A DNA stretch of 33,490 nucleotides from positions 1 through 33,490 of the forward strand of contig NZ_CAACVB010000069.1 in the NCBI RefSeq assembly GCF_900659635.1, given 5' to 3'. The DNA comes from Actinomadura roseirufa. Lineage in GTDB: Bacteria; Actinomycetota; Actinomycetes; Streptosporangiales; Streptosporangiaceae. Both the position numbers and the translations under genes were made by a program. Positions 7,287-14,376 of this stretch are shown here, one piece after another; the first letter of the stretch is position 1, and each line of letters begins with the position of its first letter. The notes beneath the pieces were generated by a model that searched no databases, was not told where the DNA came from, and saw nothing but the letters and a program-made list of their open reading frames with translations.

Positions 7287-8540
7287 TCAGTCGGCCGCGG
7301 GTTCGAGGGCCGGTTCGGGGTCGGCGGAGGGGCGCCGGGCCAGCCCGGCGCCGGCCGCCGTGCACACGGCCGCGGCCAGCGCGAACGCCCCGGTCAGCAC
7401 CCACACGCCCGACCCCCAGGCGTGCCAGGCGGCGATGCCGATCATGGGGCCGATGGCGTAGCCGACGTGCTGCGGGACGGTCGCCGCGGCGATGTAGCGG
7501 CCGCGCAGCGCGGCCGGTGCGACGAGGCCGGGGTAGGCCATCATCGACGGCGCCGCGATGACCTCGCCGAACGTCCACACCGCGGTGGCGAGGACGAGCA
7601 TCGCGACGGGCGTCGGGCCGGTGTAGACGAGCTGCCCGACGCCGAGCATCGCCATGCCGAGCGCCATCGGCACGCCGATCGGCAGCCGCTGCAGCCACTT
7701 CGACAGCAGCACCTCGAAGGCGATGACGATGAGGCCGTTGACGCTGAGGAGCGTCGCGTAGATCTTGTCCGTATGGCCGGAGCCCGTCACGAACAGGGGC
7801 AGCGCGGCCGAGCTCTGGATGTAGGCGAGCGCGGTGAGGAACAGGCCGCCGACGACGAGCATGAACCGCCGGTCGACCAGGACCTGCCGGTATCCGGCGC
7901 GCTCGCCGCCGTCCGCGCCCTTGCGGGCGTCCGGTTCGCGGTCCGAGCGCAGCGCCGTGTAGGCGATGACGCAGTACAGCAGCGACGTCGCCGCGTCCAC
8001 GTAGAACAGAGCGCCGTAGGACGCGAAGGTCAGCAGCAGGGCGGCGCCCAGCGGGCCGACGGTCGTGCCGACGTTGAACGTCAGCCGCAGCACCGAGAAG
8101 ACCATGACGTGCCGGTCCTTCGGGGTCAGCTCCACGACCCACGCCATCGCCGCCGGGCGGTACGCCTGGGCGGTGAGGCCCGCGCCCGCGGCGACGACGG
8201 CGCCCACCCACATGTTCGGGACGTGGACGAGCGCCGCGGTGAGCACGGCCGTGCTCGCCATGGCCCCGACGATCGTCACCCGGTAGCCGAAGCGGTCGGC
8301 GGCCGCGCCGCCCGCCGCCGAGCCGGAGATCCGACCGATCATCAGCGCGGTGAGGACGACTCCGCTCTCCCAGGCGCTGAACCCCTCGTGCTTCAGGAAC
8401 AGGACGAGGAAGGCGTTGAGGAACGCGGCCAGGTTGCTGATCAGGTTGCCGAGGACGAGGATCCGGACGGTCCCGCTCATCTCGCGCAGGGTGGCGAGGA
8501 TGGTCGGGTGCGGTGCGTCCGGCGCGGGTGCCGCGCTCAT
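7287..8540 (-). CDS. MFS transporter, putative product exporter (417 aa)
   Basis: About twelve hydrophobic segments in two halves, split by a charged loop around residue 190-210 ('SDREPDARKGADGGE'). The first half has the MFS loop motif 'GGAAADRFGYR' between helices 2 and 3. 'LRLTFNVGTTVGPLGAALL' resembles motif C of drug/H+ antiporters, which fits export. Its ATG overlaps the TGA of the upstream ATP-grasp gene as ATGA (8537-8540), so the two are coupled. Placed inside the operon, it most likely exports the product and gives self-protection. Uptake of a precursor is less likely. Confidence 0.88.
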   Translation of the reverse strand: MSAAPAPDAPHPTILATLREMSGTVRILVLGNLISNLAAFLNAFLVLFLKHEGFSAWESGVVLTALMIGRISGSAAGGAAADRFGYRVTIVGAMASTAVLTAALVHVPNMWVGAVVAAGAGLTAQAYRPAAMAWVVELTPKDRHVMVFSVLRLTFNVGTTVGPLGAALLLTFASYGALFYVDAATSLLYCVIAYTALRSDREPDARKGADGGERAGYRQVLVDRRFMLVVGGLFLTALAYIQSSAALPLFVTGSGHTDKIYATLLSVNGLIVIAFEVLLSKWLQRLPIGVPMALGMAMLGVGQLVYTGPTPVAMLVLATAVWTFGEVIAAPSMMAYPGLVAPAALRGRYIAAATVPQHVGYAIGPMIGIAAWHAWGSGVWVLTGAFALAAAVCTAAGAGLARRPSADPEPALEPAAD

Positions 8541-9802
8541 GACACCGGCTCCAGCGGACGGCCCTCGAAGGTGAAGTAGCGGCCGGCGTCGGGGACGGCG
8601 GCGCGGGTCTCCTCCAGGGTCGGGGCGAGGGAGATGACGTAGCCGGTGCGGGCGAGGCCGTGCGGCGGCAGCCGCACCTTCGCGCCGGGCTGGACGCCGA
8701 CCGCCATCTCGTGGACCGGCGGCTCGGCCAGCTCCCGGTGCGCGGTCGCCGCGGTGACCTCCATGTCGAACGGCGGGTAGGCGAACCGGATCGACGCCGC
8801 CTGCCTCGGCTTGGGGAACGACACCCGGGGGACGCGTCCGGCGGCGACGTCGGCGGCGGCGAGCGGCGCGTCCACGCCGGAGGTCAGCAGCCCCAGGTAG
8901 GGGATCATCCCGCCGCCGAGCCGGACGTTGATCTCGATGATGTGCGTCGCGTTCGCGGTGAGCTTGAACTCGATGTGCGTGAAGCCGTCGGTGAACCCGA
9001 CCTCGGCGTGCGCGCGCTGGAGGGTGTCGCGCATCGCCGGGTCGGTCAGCAAGGGGTCGTTGGCGTCGACGTCGTGGCCGATCTCCTCGAACGCCAGCCG
9101 CGGGCCGTCGCCGAGGACCTTGCGCGCCACGATCAGCGGGGTGCAGGTTCCGCCGCTGAGCACGCAGTCGACGGAGATCTCCGGCCCGTCGAGGAACTCC
9201 TCCACGATCACGTAGTCCTCGAACTGGCGGATGCCGCCCATCCGGGTGCCGTCGGTCAGCGCGAACGCCGCGGCCAGGTCGTCCGGCCGCTCGACCTTGC
9301 GGATGCCGAGGCTGCCGCCGAGGTTGCGCGGCTTGAGGATGACCGGGTAGCCGATCTCGGCGGCGAACGCGCGGGCCGCCTCCAGCGTCGCGACGGCCTT
9401 GGACGCGGGCTGCGGCAGGTCCGCGGCGGTCAGCGCCTCGCGGGTCGCGGTCTTGTCGCGGCAGCGGGCCACCGCGTCCGGGTCCAGGACGGGGAAGCCG
9501 AGCGCCGCGCTCAGGTGCGCCGACGTCTCGATGTACACCTCGTCGTAGCAGAACACCCCGGCGACCTCGCGCTCGCGGGTCACCGCCAGGGCGGCGTCGA
9601 TCAGCTTGTCCAGGTCGAGGCAGTCGACGACGGTGTGCCCGATGATGTACGGGTCCTCCCAGGTGGGAGGGGTCGGATTCAGCAGCCACAGCCGGTACCG
9701 CGCCGACACCGACTCCAGGATGTAGGCGCGGTAGACCCAGTAGCTGCTCGCGACCAGGATGAGGAGCGGGCGGTCGTCGCCCGCCGTCGGGTGGAAGGGC
9801 AT
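8537..9802 (-). CDS. ATP-grasp carboxylate-amine ligase (421 aa)
   Basis: A second full ATP-grasp ligase, only loosely like its neighbour. 'RCRDKTATREALTAADLPQP' (about 113-132) precedes the ATP loop 'YPVILKPRNLGGSLGI' with Lys157. 'VEEFLDGPEISVD' is the hinge. 'HIEFKLT' (Glu278) and 'HIIEINVRLGGGMIP' (Glu290, Asn292, Arg294) are the metal and phosphate ligands. The family (BacD, DdaF and related amino-acid ligases) forms amide bonds with ATP giving ADP. The ATG at 9800-9802 has GAGG six bases upstream. It follows the amidinotransferase gene after an 89-base spacer holding a strong hairpin. Confidence 0.87.
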   Translation of the reverse strand: MPFHPTAGDDRPLLILVASSYWVYRAYILESVSARYRLWLLNPTPPTWEDPYIIGHTVVDCLDLDKLIDAALAVTREREVAGVFCYDEVYIETSAHLSAALGFPVLDPDAVARCRDKTATREALTAADLPQPASKAVATLEAARAFAAEIGYPVILKPRNLGGSLGIRKVERPDDLAAAFALTDGTRMGGIRQFEDYVIVEEFLDGPEISVDCVLSGGTCTPLIVARKVLGDGPRLAFEEIGHDVDANDPLLTDPAMRDTLQRAHAEVGFTDGFTHIEFKLTANATHIIEINVRLGGGMIPYLGLLTSGVDAPLAAADVAAGRVPRVSFPKPRQAASIRFAYPPFDMEVTAATAHRELAEPPVHEMAVGVQPGAKVRLPPHGLARTGYVISLAPTLEETRAAVPDAGRYFTFEGRPLEPVS

Positions 9803-9850
9803 GCGGACCTCGATGGGGAGTCGGGAACAGGGCCGGGGCCCGGGATCCGC

Positions 9851-9883
9851 GGACGGCAGGCCCGGCGCGGGGGCCTGCCGTCC
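9851..9883 (-). promoter_or_regulatory. Strong hairpin inside the operon (attenuator or processing site)
   Basis: GGACGGCAGGCCC (9851-9863) pairs perfectly with GGGCCTGCCGTCC (9871-9883) over 13 bp with a 7-base loop. It starts eight bases past the amidinotransferase stop and lies 48 bases before the next start. It has no T-run. Possible roles are partial termination or stabilising the upstream mRNA. Confidence 0.6.
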
Positions 9884-9891
9884 GGGCCCGG

Positions 9892-11031
9892 TCAGGACGT
9901 GAAGTAGTCCTCCAGCGCGCCGCGCCGGCGGACGTCGAGGGTCGCGCAGTGGAACCCGCCGCCGAAGGTGTTGACCGTCCGGAACGGCACCGGGATGGGC
10001 GTGAAGCCCTCCTTCTCCAGCAGCCGCAGCAGCTCGGTCTCCCGCTCCTCGACGAAGATCCGCTCCTGGTCGAGCATGAGCGTGTTCATCGCGATCCAGC
10101 GGCTGCAGAAGTACATCGTCTGGTCCGCGGGGATGGCGGGCTCGGGGCAGATGAGGACGTCCCAGCCCTTGAACATCTCCGGCAGTTCCGGCACCCGCTC
10201 CGGGTTGACCAGGACCCGGCCCGGACGCAGCGGGACGAACGTGGCGTTCATGTGCATCGGGTGGTCGTCGACGAACGCGACCTCGTGGACGCGGTACTCC
10301 CCCTCCAGCAGCCGCCGCGTCCACTCGATGCCGAACCGGTTGGTGACGTGGCTGCGCTGGACCAGGATGTCGCGGCCGAACCGCATGAAGTCGCCGGCGT
10401 CCACGAGCGGCTCGAACTCGGTGATCACCGAGGTCGCGGCGGGGAACGGGTCGTGCGGCGCGGGCTCGGCGGGCTTGGCGGCGGCGTAGCCCGGGTTGTA
10501 GGACGCCTCCGTCAGCTCGGGCTTGGGCGCGGCGACCCAGCGGGCGCCGCGCCGGAAGTAGTCCTTGAAGATCGTCCGGAAGGGGTGGGTGGCGAAGTAG
10601 TACGACCGCCAGCCCATCGTCGCCTCGACGATCCGGTCCCCCGCCACCAGCGCGATGTCGCGCGGGAAGGTGTGCGACGACCCGCCGGTGGACGACCAGT
10701 CGGCCGTGCCGAACGAGCGGGACTGGTCGACCGGGTCGGGCCGGCGGACGGTGACGCCCTCCCCTTCGAGGATCGCCACGAACCCTTCGAGCTCGGCGTG
10801 CGCCGCCTCGACCTGCTCCCGCGGGAAGGGGCCGCCGCCGTTGCGGCGGTAGAACTCCCACGCCTCCGGCGGCACGGTCGCCTCGATGGCCGGGTGGAAC
10901 GGCGGGACGGCGGCGCCGTCGATGACGCCGACGATCACCTCTTCGAGCGGGTCCCACTCGTTGTGGGAGCCGACCGGCGACACGGCGCCGCTCCCCGCCG
11001 GGGACGTCCCGGCCGAGCCGTGCTCAGTCAT
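9892..11031 (-). CDS. Glycine-amidinotransferase-like enzyme (379 aa)
   Basis: Closely follows the AGAT/StrB family of guanidine-modifying enzymes. 'SHNEWDPLEEVIVG' (22-35) is the family start, 'TFPRDIALVAGD' holds Asp125, 'DAGDFMRFGRDI' holds the triad Asp214, 'MHMNATFVPLRPG' holds the triad His260, and 'GGGFHCATLDVRRRG' holds the nucleophile Cys362. AGAT transfers an amidino group from arginine via a Cys-amidino intermediate. Human AGAT has Asp305 two residues after the His (MHID). Here that position is Asn262 (MHMN), a change in a residue I recall as contacting the guanidinium. The ATG lies inside the end of HDO-1 (8-base overlap, ATGACTGA). It could make a guanidino building block for the pathway, or use a different donor. 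Confidence 0.88.
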   Translation of the reverse strand: MTEHGSAGTSPAGSGAVSPVGSHNEWDPLEEVIVGVIDGAAVPPFHPAIEATVPPEAWEFYRRNGGGPFPREQVEAAHAELEGFVAILEGEGVTVRRPDPVDQSRSFGTADWSSTGGSSHTFPRDIALVAGDRIVEATMGWRSYYFATHPFRTIFKDYFRRGARWVAAPKPELTEASYNPGYAAAKPAEPAPHDPFPAATSVITEFEPLVDAGDFMRFGRDILVQRSHVTNRFGIEWTRRLLEGEYRVHEVAFVDDHPMHMNATFVPLRPGRVLVNPERVPELPEMFKGWDVLICPEPAIPADQTMYFCSRWIAMNTLMLDQERIFVEERETELLRLLEKEGFTPIPVPFRTVNTFGGGFHCATLDVRRRGALEDYFTS

Positions 11032-12526
11032 CGTGGGGGTTCCTTTCGATGGTCCGTACGGTCACGCGGGCCTGCGCGGAGGCCGCCTTCAGCCCGTGCA
11101 ACCGGCTTCGCGGGACGAGCAGGACGTCGCCCTTGCCGAGCCGGTGCGGGCGGTCGGTCGCCCAGGCGTGCACGTCCACCTCGCCGTCGGTGACCTCGAC
11201 GAGCCGGTCGGAGTCGTGCACGCCGGTGCTGAACGGGTCGTCCGGGCGGAGCGTGGCGGTCACGCCGTCGTCGTTCGCGGCGGACGCCAGCGCCGCGCCC
11301 GCGGCGGTGTGCTCGTCCAGCGTGTCGGCCCAGGAGACCTGGGCGCGGAAGTCGGCGTCGCCGAGCCGCAGCAGCAGCTTGGTGTCCTCGATGCCGCGGA
11401 CCAGCTCGGGGACGACCAGGTCGCCGTGCGCCCTGGCCAGGCCGAGCAGCAGGTTCTCGTAGGTCATCCGCCCGTGGTGGATGTCGATGTGGGCGTGCTC
11501 GTCGCAGTACGCGGCGTCCACCCGGTCGCCGTAGACGGCGCGGAGCATCGCGCCGGTGTCGGCGAAGCCCTGGGCGAAGAGCCATTCGAGGTAGCTCACG
11601 GCGGCCATGTAGCGGAACACGCCGCGGTGGTCCTCGGTGAGCCAGTTGAAGTAGTTCACGCCGACCAGGGAGCTGGTCAGGTAGAAGTTCCAGTACGCGT
11701 GCACGTCGGTGTGGAGGCCGACGCTGGCCAGCATCTCCTTGAAGATCGTGCTGTGCTTGGCGCCGTAGACCCCGTACCCGAACTCGTCGACGAAGATCTT
11801 GAAGAGCTCGGACTGCTCGAGGCCGTAGGACCCGCCGAGGTTGCGCGCCATCGCCGACGCCTCGGTCAGCGCGTCCAGCGCGAGCTGGATCAGGTGCAGC
11901 GCCGCCGCCTCCTCCGGGTGGCGGCACTCGGTGATGAACCGCATGGTGCCGCCGACCGGCGCGGTGAGGTCCACCGCCGGGTTGCTGCCGGAGGCGTCCG
12001 CGGGCGCCCCGGCGCCGCCGACCTCGGCGAGGAAGTACTCCTGCAGCTCGTCGAACGTCCGCACCGCGGGCACGGGCACCGCGTCGTCCAGGAACGCGTA
12101 GCTGTAGCGCTCCAGGCCGGGCCGGACGCTGTCGCGCAGCCGCCGGACCTCGTCGCCGTAGAACAGGTCGAAGTCGGCCTTGGCGGTGCCGAGCCCGGCC
12201 GGCGGGAGCAGGATCATGTCGCTCTCGTAGGCGTTGCACAGCACGCGCCCGGCGATCAGCTGTCCGCTGCCGAGGAACTCGGCCTCGGTCGCCGGGACGG
12301 AGAAGTCGCGCTCGCCCACGCCGGGCGCGCCGATCGGCCGCCGGTAGGGGTTGCCGGTGATGTACACCTCGGGCCCCGGCTGGAAGATCCGCTGCGCGCA
12401 CAACGCGGCGAGGTCGCCGGCGCGGTCCCCGGACGCGACGGTCCCGCCCGCGAGGCGTCCGACGTCCACGCCCGGTCTGCCGCCGCTGACGGTCCCGGTG
12501 GTGAAGGTTCCGGTGGTGACGGTCAT
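11024..12526 (-). CDS. HDO-1: heme-oxygenase-like diiron oxygenase with C-terminal cupin, SznF-like (500 aa)
   Basis: Residues about 50-400 form a helical heme-oxygenase-like domain and 420-495 a small cupin. The metal ligands are readable: Glu222 ('LTEASAM'), Glu248 and His258 ('DEFGYGVYGAKHST'), Glu314 ('SYLEWLF'), and His344, Asp348 and His351 ('YCDEHAHIDIHHGR'). Their spacing (26, 10, 56, 30, 4, 3) equals that of the SznF diiron site as I remember it (E189, E215, H225, E281, H311, D315, H318). SznF N-hydroxylates a methylated guanidine. The cupin has single histidines at 437 ('GVHDSD') and 477 ('SRLHGLK') but no H-x-H. The ATG at 12524-12526 overlaps the methyltransferase stop (ATGA) and has GGAGG seven bases upstream. 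It is 36 residues longer than HDO-2, mostly a Thr/Gly-rich N-terminus and a loop at 170-190. Confidence 0.85.
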   Translation of the reverse strand: MTVTTGTFTTGTVSGGRPGVDVGRLAGGTVASGDRAGDLAALCAQRIFQPGPEVYITGNPYRRPIGAPGVGERDFSVPATEAEFLGSGQLIAGRVLCNAYESDMILLPPAGLGTAKADFDLFYGDEVRRLRDSVRPGLERYSYAFLDDAVPVPAVRTFDELQEYFLAEVGGAGAPADASGSNPAVDLTAPVGGTMRFITECRHPEEAAALHLIQLALDALTEASAMARNLGGSYGLEQSELFKIFVDEFGYGVYGAKHSTIFKEMLASVGLHTDVHAYWNFYLTSSLVGVNYFNWLTEDHRGVFRYMAAVSYLEWLFAQGFADTGAMLRAVYGDRVDAAYCDEHAHIDIHHGRMTYENLLLGLARAHGDLVVPELVRGIEDTKLLLRLGDADFRAQVSWADTLDEHTAAGAALASAANDDGVTATLRPDDPFSTGVHDSDRLVEVTDGEVDVHAWATDRPHRLGKGDVLLVPRSRLHGLKAASAQARVTVRTIERNPHDD

Positions 12527-13602
12527 AGCGCGGCCTCCTCCGCGTTCGGGCGTGCGCCGTCCGCGTCGACGGAGAAGCGCACGCGCTCGCCGTCGTGGGC
12601 GGCCACCAGCGTGACCGGCTCGCCCGGCTGGACGTGCACCGGCACGGGCAGGCACTGGATCGCCTGCTTCCAGTGGGATCGTTCCTGGTCGGGCCCGTTG
12701 CTGACCGTGATCCCCGGCAGCAGCTCCATCTCGAACCAGAACGCGATCGCGTGCACCCGCCCGGCCGCGGTCGGCTCCAGTGTCAGCGCGGTCCGGCGCG
12801 GGCTCTCGTCGTCGGTGTAGAAGTCGAAGTCGAACACCGGCAGCGGCTCCGACAGCGCGCGGTGCTCGTGATGGGTGAGCCGTGAGTCGAAGTACTCCAG
12901 CGTGGCCAGCCGGTTGAACGGCGCCAGGTCGAACCCGTACAGCTTGCCCACGTGGTTCTTGCGGTGCAGCGCCGCGCTCTCGACGAGCTGCGCGATGACC
13001 CGGGCCCGGCCCGGCAGGATCGTGGCGTCCGCGGTGAGCAGGTGCTCGCGGGCGTGCGCGATCGTCCCGAGGATGCCCTCGCCGAGCAGCCCGCAGTCGA
13101 CGATCTCGGTGACCAGCAGGTCGGCGCGGCGGGGCAGGTCCTCCGGCACCCGCATCCGGGTGGACAGCTTCGGTACGACGGTGACCGCGTCGTCATAGCC
13201 CGCCGTGCGCACCACCTGGACGGCGGTCTCGGCGACCGACGGCTCCCCCTCGCAGGCCACGACCTCCCGCGCGCCGGCGCGGGCGGCCATCATCGCCAGC
13301 AGCCCGGACCCGGCGCCGATGTCGAGCACCAGTGCCCCGGGGTCGGCGGCGACCGCCCGCCGGATCGCGCGGTCGTACAGCTCGCCGCGCTCCTCGTCGT
13401 GCAGCATCTCCCAGTGCCAGCGCGGGACGGTGCGGCGCACGGCCCGGTTGTGCCCGATCAGCGCCTCCTCGTGCTGGCGGTCCAGCTCCAGGACGAACCC
13501 GTAGGCGCGGGCCGCGTCCTCGTGGCGGCCCTGCCGGTGCAGGTCGCGGCCCCAGCGGAGCAGGCCGCCGATCAGCTCGGCGTCGCGGGTCGTCGTCTCC
13601 AC
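12523..13602 (-). CDS. PRMT-type SAM-dependent N-methyltransferase, SznE-like (359 aa)
   Basis: A protein-arginine-methyltransferase fold. There is a helical TPR-like start (12-58), 'LVLDIGAGSGLLAMMAARAG' (SAM loop, 91-110), an acidic residue after beta2 ('VACEGE'), the double-Glu loop 'VTEIVDCGLLGEGI' (Glu166 and Glu175 grip the guanidinium), and 'SHWKQAIQCL', the counterpart of the PRMT THW loop. Paired with SznF-like enzymes it is best read as a free-arginine (or guanidino compound) N-methyltransferase, as SznE is for streptozotocin. I chose the GTG at 13602 because GAGGAGG stands seven bases before it. An ATG at 13686, overlapping the Rieske gene end, would add 28 Pro/Ser-rich residues and cannot be excluded. 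The stop overlaps HDO-1. Confidence 0.85.
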   Translation of the reverse strand: METTTRDAELIGGLLRWGRDLHRQGRHEDAARAYGFVLELDRQHEEALIGHNRAVRRTVPRWHWEMLHDEERGELYDRAIRRAVAADPGALVLDIGAGSGLLAMMAARAGAREVVACEGEPSVAETAVQVVRTAGYDDAVTVVPKLSTRMRVPEDLPRRADLLVTEIVDCGLLGEGILGTIAHAREHLLTADATILPGRARVIAQLVESAALHRKNHVGKLYGFDLAPFNRLATLEYFDSRLTHHEHRALSEPLPVFDFDFYTDDESPRRTALTLEPTAAGRVHAIAFWFEMELLPGITVSNGPDQERSHWKQAIQCLPVPVHVQPGEPVTLVAAHDGERVRFSVDADGARPNAEEAAL

Positions 13603-13676
13603 TACCGTGCCTCCTCGGCTCGAGACGGGCGGTGAGTCGGGGCGGGCGGCGGGCGGCGGGGCGGTGCTCTCCGGTG

Positions 13677-14093
13677 TCAGAGGCATGCGACGGCCTCGCC
13701 GTTCATGTCGCGCTCCAGAGCGGCCGGCGGGACGAGCCCGTCCGCCGCGCAGGGCTCCTCCGGCGGCAGGTTGGCCAGGATCTCCTTGTGGATCACCGAG
13801 ACCGGAGCCGGGCCGGTGTCGGAGGGCAGCAGCACGACGGCCTCGTCGCCGCTGCGCACCATGGGCAGGGAGGTGCGCCGGACGGCGGCGACCCCGACCT
13901 TGGTGCCGTGCCAGGGGCAGCTCAGCCGCCGCCCGTCGGGGGTGCGCCGGGCGAGGCTCAGCGGCCCGCCGCGGTGCGGGCAGTGGTCGCGCACGAGCAG
14001 CCGGCGTCCGTCCGTGTCGAGGACGAAATAGCGGTCGTGGCCGACCATCACCGTGTTGTACCTGCTCAGATCCATGACGACGACGCGGGTCAT
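13677..14093 (-). CDS. Rieske [2Fe-2S] ferredoxin-like protein (138 aa)
   Basis: The Rieske cluster ligands are Cys38 and His40 in 'DHCPHRGGPLS' and Cys59 and His62 in 'LSCPWHGT', with 18 residues between the pairs. There is no oxygenase catalytic domain, so this is a stand-alone electron carrier. After about residue 85 it has a ~50-residue extension of unknown role ending 'DMNGEAVACL'. The ATG has AGAGGAG five bases upstream. It lies between the two HDO genes, and the simplest role is passing electrons to one or both diiron centres, which need two electrons to activate O2. No dedicated reductase is encoded here. Confidence 0.85.
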   Translation of the reverse strand: MTRVVVMDLSRYNTVMVGHDRYFVLDTDGRRLLVRDHCPHRGGPLSLARRTPDGRRLSCPWHGTKVGVAAVRRTSLPMVRSGDEAVVLLPSDTGPAPVSVIHKEILANLPPEEPCAADGLVPPAALERDMNGEAVACL

Positions 14094-14248
14094 CGGCTCC
14101 TCTTAGGGGGTTTCGGGCGCAGCCGGAAGGCGGGCGCGCGGGCCATGGCGGGGCGTGAGCGGGGGAGGATCCGCCGCGCGGGGGAAGGACGGCGGAGAGA
14201 CGGGGCGGGACGCCATGCGAAGGCGCCCGCCGGGGTGGCGGGGTGGGT

Positions 14249-14279
14249 GTCCCGGCCGCAGGCATGGCCGGCCGGGGAC
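14249..14279 (-). terminator. Imperfect hairpin in the gap between HDO-2 and the Rieske gene
   Basis: GTCCCGGCCG (14249-14258) can pair with CGGCCGGGGAC (14269-14279) with one bulged base. It lies in the 283-base gap 14094-14376, the longest in the cluster, where I find no convincing gene. It may end or attenuate the HDO-2 transcript. Confidence 0.3.
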
Positions 14280-14376
14280 GCCGGGGTGCTGCCCGCTACG
14301 GGGCCGCGATGAGAGCGCGTGTCGAGGGAGTCGGAGGCACCCGGAGGAGCGCGGCGGGGCGGGTGCGGGGGCGGGG

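Noticed and set aside
5937..8579. Very long plus-strand open frame (880 codons), and similar ones at 8660-9907, 9949-11193 and 10886-12820
   Set aside because: They are antisense to the ATP-grasp, MFS, amidinotransferase and HDO genes. Their translations are Gly/Asp/Val/Arg-rich without any domain sense, which is the expected effect of GC-rich third positions.
14090..14138. An 18-codon minus-strand frame (MARAPAF...) whose stop overlaps the Rieske start as ATGA
   Set aside because: No ribosome binding site, Arg/Pro-rich sequence and no likeness to a precursor peptide. The overlap is probably chance.
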